Assembly: GCA_011364925.1 (NCBI GenBank)
Contig: RDOA01000023.1
Span: 1-50,005, forward strand
DNA from: Promethearchaeota archaeon
GTDB taxonomy: Archaea; Asgardarchaeota; Lokiarchaeia; Sigyniarchaeales; SOKP01
Reading direction: 5' to 3'
DNA length: 50,005 nucleotides
The translations under genes and the position numbers were made by a program. The notes under the pieces are model-generated. The model saw only the letters and a program-made list of their open reading frames with translations, did no database searches and was not told the DNA's origin. Below are positions 42,698 to 50,005 of this stretch, one piece after another (positions within the stretch are counted from its first letter, which is position 1; each line of letters opens with the position of its first letter).

Positions 42698-44224
42698 ATG
42701 AAATTGAAAAAAGTTGAAGTTTTTACAAAAGACGAATTAGAAGCAATTCACGATGCTTCGATGACACTCTTATCTGAAGTTGGGATTAAAATCGATGCTC
42801 AAGAAGCAAGGGATATTCTAAAGGAGAACGGAGCAATCGTTGATGACACTAATTATTTTGTGAAATTTCCGGAATCTATGGTAAAAGAAAAGCTAAAAAC
42901 GGTCCCAGACTCGTTCAAACTTTATGGTCCAGACGGATCGTTTAGTTTTGAAGTAAACACGCAGCAAACTCAATTTGGAACGATTGGTACGCCGGTTAAG
43001 ATCTACGACCCATCTGAAAAGAAGGGAGTTCGAAAGACTATGATGGAAGATACGATACAACAGATTAAAGTCGTTGATTGTTTGGAGAACATCGTGTGTT
43101 CTCATATAGATGTGTGGCCTAACGATGTTTCCTATATTACAATTCACTCCGAATGCATATACCAGTGGGTTAAAAACACTAAAAAACCTTACGGTTTGGG
43201 CTGCCTTGGCAGATTAGCTTCCCAAGATATGATGAATATGGCATCTATTATTGTAGGGGATGACGACGAACTAATTAAAAAACCGAGGTTTATCGGGTTT
43301 ATGAACCCTACTAGCCCTCTTCATCTACCGGTGTTAATGACGAATGGTTTCGAGATTTTCGCAAAATATAAGCAACCTACAATTATTGCTCCTGAAGCAC
43401 TAGCAGGAGCTTCTGCTCCTGTTACACTTGCAGGATTATTGACCCAAACAAACGCAGAAATTATAGGTAGCGCAGTGTTATCTCAAGTCTTCAACCCTGG
43501 TACCCCCATCTTTTTTGGAACTGTTTCGCACATTACAGACATGAGAACGGGGAATTCGGCTATGGGTTCGGTGGAAATGGGATTAATCACCGCAGGAATC
43601 GCACAACTCGCAAGACATTATAACATTCCCTCTCGAGGTCCAGGCGCAGGAACTGATTCAAAACTCTTGGATCTGCAAAATGGTTATGAACGCTTACAGA
43701 CTCTTATGCTAGCAGCTCAAGCTGGAGTGAATTATATCACTTGCGCTGGAACCTATGAAGCTACGTTAGTAGAAGCGTTAGAGTTGTTAGTAATTGACGA
43801 CGATTTAGCAGGAATGGTAAAAAGAGCAATCGAAGGCATTACTGTTAATGAGGATACGATCGGATTAGATGTAATTAAGAAGGTAGCGACAAGCGATGTT
43901 AAAGGAGTTAACTTTCTTGCTGAAAATCACACGCGTAAACACATGAAATCCGAGCTTTACATGCCTCGATTAGCAAATAGAGCGAGAAGATCAACGTGGA
44001 TTAAAAAGGGTGGAATAGATATCGTTCAAATGGCGAGAGAAAAAGTCAACCAGATTCTAAATGAGCATCAACCAAATGAATTAGATACTCAAATGGAAGC
44101 ACAACTTAAAGATTATATGAAGAAAGTAAGAGAAAGGTCCTTTGACGATTATAGAAAAGCTGAAGGACTAATGGTTGATAGTGTAACTCTACCAGATGGA
44201 ATTGAGATACGAGAAGACAAATAA
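42698..44224 (+). CDS. MttB-superfamily corrinoid-dependent methyltransferase, non-pyrrolysine (copy 2)
   Basis: A 508-residue protein starting MKLKKVEVFTKDELEAIHDA, homologous over its whole length to the MttB-type protein at 40.4 kb (shared motifs KKGVRKT, SHVDVWPNDV/SHIDVWPNDV, KPYGLGCLGR, KYKQPTIIAP, NIPSRGPG, NYITCAGTYE). Again there is no in-frame amber; the pyrrolysine region reads TDSKLLDLQNGYE. It is directly downstream of the corrinoid gene and very likely co-translated with it. Two diverged MttB proteins sharing one corrinoid protein suggest two related substrates or two methyl groups of one. A methyl-corrinoid:tetrahydrofolate/methanopterin methyltransferase is needed to complete the cycle and is not in the window. 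Confidence 0.9.
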   Translation: MKLKKVEVFTKDELEAIHDASMTLLSEVGIKIDAQEARDILKENGAIVDDTNYFVKFPESMVKEKLKTVPDSFKLYGPDGSFSFEVNTQQTQFGTIGTPVKIYDPSEKKGVRKTMMEDTIQQIKVVDCLENIVCSHIDVWPNDVSYITIHSECIYQWVKNTKKPYGLGCLGRLASQDMMNMASIIVGDDDELIKKPRFIGFMNPTSPLHLPVLMTNGFEIFAKYKQPTIIAPEALAGASAPVTLAGLLTQTNAEIIGSAVLSQVFNPGTPIFFGTVSHITDMRTGNSAMGSVEMGLITAGIAQLARHYNIPSRGPGAGTDSKLLDLQNGYERLQTLMLAAQAGVNYITCAGTYEATLVEALELLVIDDDLAGMVKRAIEGITVNEDTIGLDVIKKVATSDVKGVNFLAENHTRKHMKSELYMPRLANRARRSTWIKKGGIDIVQMAREKVNQILNEHQPNELDTQMEAQLKDYMKKVRERSFDDYRKAEGLMVDSVTLPDGIEIREDK

Positions 44225-44241
44225 AAGTCCATACTATAATT

Positions 44242-44949
44242 TCACTTTCTTTTTTTAAATGTTTTTTTGAAGAGTTCTATAAAATCTATTTTTACCAATA
44301 AATACATGAGAATTAAGATTAAATAGAGAGAAATGATGCTTAAAATCCAATTTTCACCTCCTAGAAGGCTACAAATACTAAAAAGATTATAAGCAAAGAT
44401 AAGCATTAAGCTTAATTTTCCCAACCAGCACCAAAAAACAGTTTTAGCAAAACTGTATTTAATGATACCTAAAGGAATCGTTATGAAATCATCGTTTAGA
44501 GGAGTAGCAGCAAAAATATAAATTAAAATCGGTGCTGTTTTTGGATGATCTATTAAGAACAATTGGTATTTATTCAAATTCTGGGTTCGTTCTTCAGATA
44601 TGAATGCTGAAGCGCCTCTTCCTACAATGTAACCACCCATCTCCCCAATCACGCATCCTAAACTGGCAATAAACGCCACAACGATAGGAATAAACGGATT
44701 CATTTGCAAGAAGGGTAAAGAACTATAACATACAACAAATGTATAAGGAGTAGGTATAGGTAAAACATTTCCAATCAGACAAACAAAGAAAGTGATTATC
44801 AATCCCGAAGCTAAGTTTTGGAATTGGGGGTATTTTGATATGTCCTCAATAACATCTCTGTGAGATTTGTTGAGAATGAAATCGATAGAGATAATAGTGA
44901 TTACTATAAGCAAGACAAGAAATATTAGATCAATTCTCTTAAGTTTCAT
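44242..44949 (-). CDS. DedA/VTT-domain (SNARE-associated Golgi-type) membrane protein
   Basis: This 235-residue membrane protein has one N-terminal helix (7-26) and a VTT core: FVCLIGNVLPIPTPYTFVVCYSS, VVAFIASLGCVIGEMGGYIVGRGA with the G-x-x-x-G-x-x-x-G-R motif, and IYIFAATPLNDDFITIPLGIIKYS in place of the typical F-x-P-x-(R)...G. Family members (DedA, TMEM41B, VMP1) act as lipid scramblases or proton-linked transporters. It is the last of three same-strand genes: the gelsolin-like gene, a small TM protein (31 bases upstream) and this one. An operonic link suggests a membrane-remodelling function shared with the gelsolin-like protein (inference). Confidence 0.8.
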   Translation of the reverse strand: MKLKRIDLIFLVLLIVITIISIDFILNKSHRDVIEDISKYPQFQNLASGLIITFFVCLIGNVLPIPTPYTFVVCYSSLPFLQMNPFIPIVVAFIASLGCVIGEMGGYIVGRGASAFISEERTQNLNKYQLFLIDHPKTAPILIYIFAATPLNDDFITIPLGIIKYSFAKTVFWCWLGKLSLMLIFAYNLFSICSLLGGENWILSIISLYLILILMYLLVKIDFIELFKKTFKKRK

Positions 44950-44980
44950 CTAAACCAGAATACTAAATATTTATATTCAT

Positions 44981-45139
44981 TTAAGTAAACGGTAAGGTCA
45001 AAATCACCAAAAAGACACTCACTACGACACTCCCAAACAATATACTAATTAAAATAACACCATTTCTTGAGAGTCTCTTTTTCTTTTTCTTATTATAAGT
45101 CATTCTTTTTTGACTTTGTCTCGATCTCGTTGCATTCAT
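44981..45139 (-). CDS. 52-residue single-pass membrane protein coupled to the gelsolin-like gene
   Basis: This short gene starts ATG at 45139, overlapping the gelsolin-like gene's TGA stop as ATGA. Residues 1-26 are strongly basic (RSRQSQKRMTYNKKKKKRLS). Residues 28-50 form one membrane helix (VILISILFGSVVVSVFLVIL). The topology is thus a cytoplasmic basic tail with a C-terminal anchor. The basic tail could bind acidic lipids or the acidic tail of the gelsolin-like partner. It is too short to show family relationships. The stop overlap and membrane helix make it likely real. Confidence 0.75.
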   Translation of the reverse strand: MNATRSRQSQKRMTYNKKKKKRLSRNGVILISILFGSVVVSVFLVILTLPFT

Positions 45140-45909
45140 TTTAACGCATCTAAATCTTTAGCTGATTCTTTTACAATTTTATCGTTCTTTTTTTCTTCCC
45201 TAACGTCGCTTTCTTCTCCCCCGTTCCCTCCAGATCCTTCCATTTTTTCCAGTAATTCGGTGAGAACTACTTTATTATACGAAAGAATCATACGAGAAAC
45301 ATAATTTTCAGCTAGATAATTCCCGTCTTTAATTTCTTCTTTTAACGGAAACAGTTGTTTTTCTTTTATAACAGAGCCTAAATAGTTACGGTCGTATTCA
45401 CGGTAGCCGAAAATATCATTTTTAACTATGACCATTTTTCGTTCGTATCCTGCGGGAATTCCCGCTTTCTCTAAAATTAAGAGTATTTTTTCTCTGGATA
45501 ACTCCTCAAGAAGTTCAAGATCTTTAGCTGTTCCCTCATACGCTGGTCCAGTTTGTTTTAGATCGTAATCAATTTCTTTTTCTAATCCTAGCATGACTAA
45601 AAAAGCGTGAGATTCGTTGTCTTGGTCAACAGCAGTTATTTTAAACGCAATTCCATGCTTATCTCTTATGGGTGGAGCCATTTTTGCTGCAATAAACTTC
45701 ATTCTCGTCGTAGTATTGTACCCGTGCCATAACCATACTCTAAAATGTTGTGGATCTACGAACAGAAGAACAAAATCATCATCTAAAAGGTCTTTTAATT
45801 CAACATCTGGATCTATTATTAACTCTTCGAAATCACCAATCTCATCGTTAAACTGATAAACAATAATCGGTTGGCTTTGTCTACCAATATCCTCTTCTTG
45901 TTTTACCAT
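45136..45909 (-). CDS. Gelsolin-like domain protein
   Basis: This 257-residue protein has the gelsolin/villin/ADF-H-like pattern at residues 38-110: an acidic lead, strands DDFVLLFVDPQHFRVWLWHGY, the helix TTRMKFIAAKMAPPIRDKHG, then FKITAVDQDNESHAFLVMLG. In actin-binding gelsolins the matching strand reads D-x-x-(I/V)-x-x-W-x-G-K. The basic K is missing here (WLWHGYN). The middle (130-220) is helical, with a conserved-looking VIVKNDIFGYREYDRNYLG segment. Residues 225-257 are an acidic/glycine-rich tail. Asgard archaea encode actin-regulating gelsolins; here a single gelsolin repeat is fused to an unrecognised region. It starts ATG at 45909 and is translationally coupled to a small membrane protein. 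Confidence 0.75.
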   Translation of the reverse strand: MVKQEEDIGRQSQPIIVYQFNDEIGDFEELIIDPDVELKDLLDDDFVLLFVDPQHFRVWLWHGYNTTTRMKFIAAKMAPPIRDKHGIAFKITAVDQDNESHAFLVMLGLEKEIDYDLKQTGPAYEGTAKDLELLEELSREKILLILEKAGIPAGYERKMVIVKNDIFGYREYDRNYLGSVIKEKQLFPLKEEIKDGNYLAENYVSRMILSYNKVVLTELLEKMEGSGGNGGEESDVREEKKNDKIVKESAKDLDALK

Positions 45910-45998
45910 TTTTTTTTCATCACAGTTGCTATTATACTATATTAAATAGCTAGGACTAATAAATTATTATTATTTTTGAAATAAAATTGATTTAACCT

Positions 45999-46793
45999 TC
46001 AAATTAGAAATTCAATTATAGTTCTTAGGACCAAATCTGGTTCTTCTACAAATGGAGCGTGTGCGCTTTCAGGAAATACTTTTAATTGGGAACGAGGTAT
46101 TAGTTCGGCTAGGATGTATGCGTTTTGAGGTGGTACTAATATATCTATCATTCCATGTAAAACCAGCGTAGGGATTTCTAAATTTCTTAACCTATCGGAT
46201 GAATCAAACGATTCTATTGCCTTCGTTTGTCGAATAAAACTTGCTGGATCGATTGGTGATTTTACCATATTCTGAATCGCAAAATTAATGAGTTTTGGAT
46301 TTTTTTCCATGAATTCGTTTGAATAGAAGAGCTTTAAATTATCCTCGGCAATTTCTTCAGGGTCTCTACCATTTCTAGGTTTTTCTAATATTTTCACCAC
46401 TTCAGGAGATGCTACGATCGATTTATTTCCTCCGCAACTCGACGAACACAGTATAAGCTTCTTTACTCCTGTATAATTCAAAGCGTACTCCTGTGCAATG
46501 TATCCACCCATTGAATGTCCAAAAATATAAACATCATCGATGTTTAAAAAATCCAATAAAGCCTTCGCATCCTCTGCTAATGTGCTTATTAAGTAATCTT
46601 CTTTTGGCTCCTCTGATTTTCCTGTGCCTCTGTTATCAAACGCTATGACTTTGAAATGATTCGCTAACTCAGTTAGAAAGTATTTTCCCCACCAACTAAT
46701 GTTTGCCCCAATTCCTAAAATCATCAATAAAGGAAAGCCATCCCCGTAAATTTCATAATATAAATCAAAGTTTTTTATTCTAACTTTAGGCAT
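45999..46793 (-). CDS. Alpha/beta-hydrolase fold enzyme
   Basis: This 264-residue hydrolase carries the oxyanion segment LILG-like MILGIGANISWWG, DNRGTGKSEEP, the nucleophile elbow GHSMGGYIAQ (Ser94), an acid Asp in LHGMIDILVPPQNA (about 217) and His in PESAHAPFVEEPDLV (about 245). This is the full Ser-Asp-His triad. Size and motifs match small esterases/lipases and 3-oxoadipate-enol-lactonase-like proteins, so substrate assignment is impossible. It is the first of four genes on this strand but separated from the gelsolin-like gene by 89 bases. Confidence 0.9.
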   Translation of the reverse strand: MPKVRIKNFDLYYEIYGDGFPLLMILGIGANISWWGKYFLTELANHFKVIAFDNRGTGKSEEPKEDYLISTLAEDAKALLDFLNIDDVYIFGHSMGGYIAQEYALNYTGVKKLILCSSSCGGNKSIVASPEVVKILEKPRNGRDPEEIAEDNLKLFYSNEFMEKNPKLINFAIQNMVKSPIDPASFIRQTKAIESFDSSDRLRNLEIPTLVLHGMIDILVPPQNAYILAELIPRSQLKVFPESAHAPFVEEPDLVLRTIIEFLI

Positions 46794-46867
46794 ATAATTT
46801 CTTTATCAAAATTAATATATCAATTTTATTTAAAATCTTAATTTTACCTACTGAAAAGTGCAAAAGA

Positions 46868-46875
46868 TATAAAAA
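46868..46875 (+). promoter_or_regulatory. TATA-like element upstream of tRNA-Leu
   Basis: TATAAAAA lies 69 bases before the mature tRNA 5' end. Transcription from about 46900 would make a pre-tRNA leader of about 45 bases, trimmed by RNase P. The orientation also allows it to be unrelated AT-rich sequence. Confidence 0.35.
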
Positions 46876-46943
46876 TTTCGAGCAATTATATTCTTCAAGC
46901 TAAACCTTTATGAGAATCGATTGTTTTTAATAATTTTTTAAAC

Positions 46944-47028
46944 GCGGGAATTGCCAAGTTTGGTCAAAGGCGCTGGACTCAGAATCCAGTCCCGTAGGGG
47001 TTCGGGAGTTCGAATCTCCCTTCCCGCA
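46944..47028 (+). tRNA. tRNA-Leu (anticodon CAG)
   Basis: An 85-base cloverleaf. The 7-bp acceptor stem GCGGGAA pairs with TTCCCGC, with discriminator A at 47028. The anticodon stem is CTGGA/TCCAG with loop CTCAGAA, so the anticodon is CAG. A long variable arm (TCCCGTAGGGGTTCGGGA region) and the T-arm GTTCGAATC follow; the long arm and discriminator A identify leucine. It reads CUG codons. No intron is present at the 37/38 position and CCA is not encoded. Confidence 0.95.
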
Positions 47029-47179
47029 TTTAGTTTCTACACCTCAATTTACAGAATATCAATTAACTAGGTCAATCAAATCGTAGTTAATTTAAAGAAG
47101 GATAATTCTTAAAATTCTAAAAATTGTCGGTCAGTTTTTTCTTTTATATTAACTTATTCGTTCTATATTGTGATTTTTC

Positions 47180-47296
47180 ATGTGGTGGAAAAAAGTAAGA
47201 TTTCCCAAATTTAGGAAAAATAAAAAGAAACCTCAAGAACGAGACGATTATGAGAGAGTATTGTGGCGTCCTACCAATCCGTGGCCATTGCCTTAA
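47180..47296 (+). CDS. Small basic/aromatic ORF downstream of tRNA-Leu
   Basis: A 38-residue ORF (MWWKKVRFPKFRKNKKKPQE, ending NPWPLP) with five Trp and many Lys/Arg. Its length and distinctive composition, with WW at the start and P-W-P at the end, are unusual for chance sequence in AT-rich DNA, but no homolog or Shine-Dalgarno is evident. It sits between the tRNA and the convergent metal ATPase. It may be a small membrane-surface or nucleic-acid-binding peptide. Low certainty. Confidence 0.4.
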   Translation: MWWKKVRFPKFRKNKKKPQERDDYERVLWRPTNPWPLP

Positions 47297-47315
47297 GAAG
47301 AAATAAATCGAAAAT

Positions 47316-49469
47316 TTACACAACTTCTAATTGATTTTCGCATTTGGGGCAAAATAAGGGTAATTCTTCTTCGCATGGCTCTAATTCGTCGCTATTTAGT
47401 AGCTTTCTCCAGCAGACTAATTTACCTTCTTTTTCGATCATGTCTCGACCATGGTGTTGAGGTATGATATTTTTTGTATGGCAAGAATTACAAATAATAA
47501 TTTTTGCATCGCTTTCCAGATCATCTATCGGTATATCTTTATATTTCATTCTGTACCTAAAAATTGTCATTCCGTTGATTAATACGAGGAGAGATACTCC
47601 CATATCCCCAATTCCTACGGCAAGCCAGAGTGTCATCAAACCTATGACAGTTAACACTGCAAATGCTACCTTGATAATTATTGAAGTCCAAATGTTCTGT
47701 CTTATGGTTCTATTAGTCTTTTTAGAGATATCAAAGAATGTGATAATCTTTTTTAAATCATCGCTCATGACAATAACATCTGCTGTTTCTAAGGTTATAT
47801 CTGTAGCAGAAGCTCCGATCGCAATCCCTAAGTCTGATAACGCTAGTGCGGGAGCGTCGTTTATTCCGTCTCCTACCATCGCTACTCCTTTATGTTTTTG
47901 TTTGAGTTCTTTTATTTCCTCCAATTTCTGGTCTGGGAGCAATTCACCATATGAAGCATCTATATCTAGACAGGCACCAATCGTATTGCATACTAATTGA
48001 TTATCTCCCGAGATCATGGCAGATTTGAACCCTCGTTTTTTCAATCCATCAACCAATAGCGGTGCTGATACTCTTAACACATCTCGAATTGTAATGACGC
48101 CTAAGACTATATTATTTGTTCCAAGTAATATTGGAATTGTTCCCGTTTGTTCGATATCTCCAAAGATTCCCTCGGGTAGATTAAATTCTAGATCTTCAAA
48201 ATACTTTTTACTGCCAACATGGTAAACTTGACCGTGAATTTCACCTTTTATTCCTTTACCCTTAATAATGTTAAAAGAATCGACATTATACAACGATAAA
48301 TCCATTTGTTTAGCTTGGTGAACTATAGCTTTTCCGATTGGGTGTTCCGAGAGAACTTCTAAACTTGCAGCTAATTTCATTATTTCCTGTTTATCAAGAG
48401 AGTATTCAAATATATCAAAAACTTTCAGGTTTCCTTCGGTTAAAGTTCCAGTCTTGTCAAATGCTATTAATTCTATTGATTTCGCTTTTTCTATAAATTT
48501 GTTTCCTTTAACGAGGATTCCTTCTTTTGCCATCTTTGTAAGAGCCGCTATGTTTGCTAACGGAGTTGATAATGTGAGAGCACAAGGACACGATACGACA
48601 AGTAAAACTAATCCTCTATAAAACCATGTATTAAAATCTAATCTGAATAATAAAGGAGGTAAGATCATGACGAGAAGTGAACTAATTAATATAATTGGGG
48701 TGTAATATCGAGCAAACTTCTCAATAAACCGTTCACTATTACTCTTATTTTGTTGAGCTAATTTGATACTTTCTGCTATCTTAGCGACAACAGTATTCGA
48801 GCTTTCTCTAATTACTTCTATATCAATAAAACTATCGCTGTTCATGCTTGCTGCAAATACTTCATCAGTTATGCTTTTAAAAACCGGCACTGACTCCCCC
48901 GTTATTGCGCTTTCGTCGAAATAAGATTCTCCTTTTACAATTTTACCATCAATTGGTACTTTCATACCGGGTTTAATACCAACAATATCACCTACTTTCA
49001 CTTCTCGGGTGGGTACAAACTTGTATCCATCTTCAGTTTTAAGAAGTGCTTCATCTGGAGCTAGCTCAAGCAACTCTTTTATGGCATGGCGTGATTTATC
49101 TGTAGTTAATTCCTCTAAATGTTCTGCGATAGCATATAACAATATTGCTGTAGCTCCTTCTTGACCGTGAAAAATAAAAAAGGACGCTATTCCCGCAACC
49201 AGCATAAGAATGTTGGCAGTAATCCTTTTTCCAAGAATATCTTCTATAGCTTCTTTTAAAATGCCATAACAGGAAAGTAGGATCGATGTTACTGCGAAGA
49301 ACTGGCTAAGTATTATTGCTTGGGTTAAAAATTCTATCAAAATTGCGATTCCAAGCAATATCGCAGACGGAATGATGAAGTACCAAAACTTTTTTTCGAA
49401 AAACGATTCTTTGTCCTCTTTTTCTTCAAGATCTCCGACCAAGCACAGTTCATTAGAACATTGCGTCAT
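47316..49469 (-). CDS. P1B-type heavy-metal-transporting ATPase (Zn/Cd/Co-like) with zinc-ribbon tail
   Basis: About 717 residues; residue positions below are counted from the upstream GTG at 49481. Motifs: TGES actuator (194-197), the metal-binding membrane motif SCPCALTLSTP (297-307), DKTGT phosphorylation site (342-346), SEHPIGKAI, and MVGDGINDAPAL. The last membrane helix region reads VGIGDMGVSLLVLINGM. The Asp-x-Gly there, together with C-P-C, fits the Zn/Cd/Pb (P1B-2) subtype rather than Cu. There is no N-terminal HMA domain, only a Cys-containing leader (TQCSNELC). The C-terminus carries an uncommon zinc ribbon (CNSCHTKN, VCWRK, FCPKCENQ). ATG 49469 is preferred to the upstream GTG because a GGTGAT lies four bases before it. 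Exports metal ions at the cytoplasmic membrane. Confidence 0.93.
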   Translation of the reverse strand: MTQCSNELCLVGDLEEKEDKESFFEKKFWYFIIPSAILLGIAILIEFLTQAIILSQFFAVTSILLSCYGILKEAIEDILGKRITANILMLVAGIASFFIFHGQEGATAILLYAIAEHLEELTTDKSRHAIKELLELAPDEALLKTEDGYKFVPTREVKVGDIVGIKPGMKVPIDGKIVKGESYFDESAITGESVPVFKSITDEVFAASMNSDSFIDIEVIRESSNTVVAKIAESIKLAQQNKSNSERFIEKFARYYTPIILISSLLVMILPPLLFRLDFNTWFYRGLVLLVVSCPCALTLSTPLANIAALTKMAKEGILVKGNKFIEKAKSIELIAFDKTGTLTEGNLKVFDIFEYSLDKQEIMKLAASLEVLSEHPIGKAIVHQAKQMDLSLYNVDSFNIIKGKGIKGEIHGQVYHVGSKKYFEDLEFNLPEGIFGDIEQTGTIPILLGTNNIVLGVITIRDVLRVSAPLLVDGLKKRGFKSAMISGDNQLVCNTIGACLDIDASYGELLPDQKLEEIKELKQKHKGVAMVGDGINDAPALALSDLGIAIGASATDITLETADVIVMSDDLKKIITFFDISKKTNRTIRQNIWTSIIIKVAFAVLTVIGLMTLWLAVGIGDMGVSLLVLINGMTIFRYRMKYKDIPIDDLESDAKIIICNSCHTKNIIPQHHGRDMIEKEGKLVCWRKLLNSDELEPCEEELPLFCPKCENQLEVV

Positions 49470-49473
49470 ATGT

Positions 49474-49479
49474 ATCACC
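49474..49479 (-). promoter_or_regulatory. Shine-Dalgarno site of the metal ATPase
   Basis: GGTGAT on the minus strand, four bases before ATG 49469. It supports this start over the GTG at 49481, which lies upstream of the site. Confidence 0.65.
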
Positions 49480-49628
49480 ACTTAATGTAAATTAGTCAAG
49501 TCTAAAAAGCTTTATATTATATATTAAAAAGAAGCTACAGCAAGCCGAGGTGAGATTAAACTTAAGCTCTTTATCTCTTTATTAATTATAAGTTATTTTC
49601 ATAAATCTCTACTAGTAAGGAGTAAGGA

Positions 49629-50005
49629 TTATTTAATAACGTAAACCAACTTTTGACCTTCCTCCTCCTTCAATCCTAACTCGCTTCGTATTGCGTTCCT
49701 AATCAGATAACCCCCTACATGAAGTATCGAATCTTTCAAAATTGTATCTTGATCCATCGATGCATTACATGGATAAGAATGATGTGCTTTACTAATTCTT
49801 TCGTTTAAACTCACTTCCCCTTTATCTATGTATTTAGCTTTCAATTGTTGACAAACAAAATAAGAACTTCCGCAAGGAGCACACTGAAGAACACATGAAT
49901 CTACGATTGATTTTCCATCTTCTGATAATAGGAATGAAATAATTGGAACTCCAATCTTGAAATAATCAATAAATTCAATAATGTAACTTCGATTTTTAGT
50001 AATGT
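49629..50005 (-). CDS. DUF166-like protein, C-terminal part only (gene runs off the window)
   Basis: An open frame of 125 codons reaches the window end without a start codon, so only the C-terminal part is visible; a TTG at 49844 is internal. It contains LQCAPCGSSYFVCQQLK, AHHSYPCNASMDQD and the end ILHVGGYLIRNAIRSEL. These resemble the C-terminal Cys-rich block of the archaeal DUF166 (proposed thymidylate-synthase-like) family as I recall it. Four or more cysteines could bind an iron-sulfur cluster or zinc. The gene is followed by about 140 non-coding bases before the ATPase. Family call tentative. Confidence 0.55.
   Translation of the reverse strand, partial: ITKNRSYIIEFIDYFKIGVPIISFLLSEDGKSIVDSCVLQCAPCGSSYFVCQQLKAKYIDKGEVSLNERISKAHHSYPCNASMDQDTILKDSILHVGGYLIRNAIRSELGLKEEEGQKLVYVIK

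Noticed and set aside
40407-44224. Pyrrolysine-containing MttB genes
   Set aside because: Both frames run through without an in-frame amber codon, and the pyrrolysine region reads ESKCFDIQNG or DSKLLDLQNG. They are non-Pyl family members.
47464-48000. 178-residue ORF on the plus strand within the metal ATPase gene
   Set aside because: It is antisense to clear P-type ATPase motifs; the length is a by-product of codon bias on the other strand.
1-50005. CRISPR arrays, insertion sequences, integrase or attachment sites
   Set aside because: I saw no regularly spaced repeats, terminal inverted repeats or transposase motifs. The tRNA-Leu has no adjacent integrase or duplicated 3' end.

Overview
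The window looks like chromosome of an Asgard archaeon, most likely Lokiarchaeia-like. It is AT-rich. It carries eukaryotic-signature-type proteins: roadblock/LC7 proteins, a roadblock-Ras-like GTPase fusion, a gelsolin-like domain protein and longin/roadblock-like modules fused to membrane domains. It also carries a complete archaeal-type (modified) mevalonate pathway for ether lipids, and a tRNA-Leu without encoded CCA. Several start sites are preceded by GGTGAT-type Shine-Dalgarno sequences. I see no transposase, CRISPR array, integrase or rRNA.

Layout. 1-2.4 kb: a roadblock protein cut by the window edge, a secreted/anchored protein and a 7-TM protein. 2.5-9.0 kb, minus strand: coiled-coil protein, amidohydrolase, GCS2-type carboxylate-amine ligase and an Ig-like/helical-repeat protein, a cluster I cannot assign to a known pathway. 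9.2-9.95 kb, minus: a cis-prenyltransferase whose DGNRRW motif is split by a 30-nt insert. The insert folds as a bulge-helix-bulge, and its removal at the canonical cut points exactly restores the motif; I consider this the most striking observation in the window. 10.3-19.3 kb, plus: HMG-CoA synthase, class II HMG-CoA reductase, anhydromevalonate phosphate decarboxylase (UbiD family), phosphomevalonate dehydratase large and small subunits, mevalonate kinase, isopentenyl phosphate kinase and type 2 IPP isomerase. 19.3-22.1 kb, minus: UbiX (makes the prenyl-FMN needed by UbiD), GGPP synthase and geranylgeranyl reductase. Together these genes form an isoprenoid island running from acetoacetyl-CoA to saturated lipid chains and polyprenol carriers.

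22.2-27.3 kb, minus: HD hydrolase, GH38 alpha-mannosidase-like enzyme and an alkaline-phosphatase-superfamily phosphodiesterase. 27.4-34.8 kb: a SelB-like factor with a degenerate GTPase domain, an orphan N4-type DNA methyltransferase, an unassigned protein, the roadblock-GTPase fusion, two tiny paralogous proteins, an N6 DNA methyltransferase with a zinc ribbon, and TrmO. 35-37.6 kb: two tandem 7-TM proteins with a longin/roadblock-like C-terminal domain, a receptor-like architecture, plus a small helical protein.

37.7-44.2 kb: a GPH-family transporter, a PLP trans-sulfuration-type enzyme, two non-pyrrolysine MttB-family methyltransferases and their corrinoid protein. This looks like a methyl-group catabolism module of unknown substrate. 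44.2-45.9 kb, minus: a gelsolin-domain protein, an ATGA-coupled 52-residue single-TM protein and a DedA/VTT membrane protein. 46-50 kb: alpha/beta hydrolase, tRNA-Leu(CAG), a 38-codon ORF, a P1B-type metal ATPase with a zinc-ribbon tail, and the end of a DUF166-like gene.

All functional names rest on reading motifs by eye; no database search was possible.
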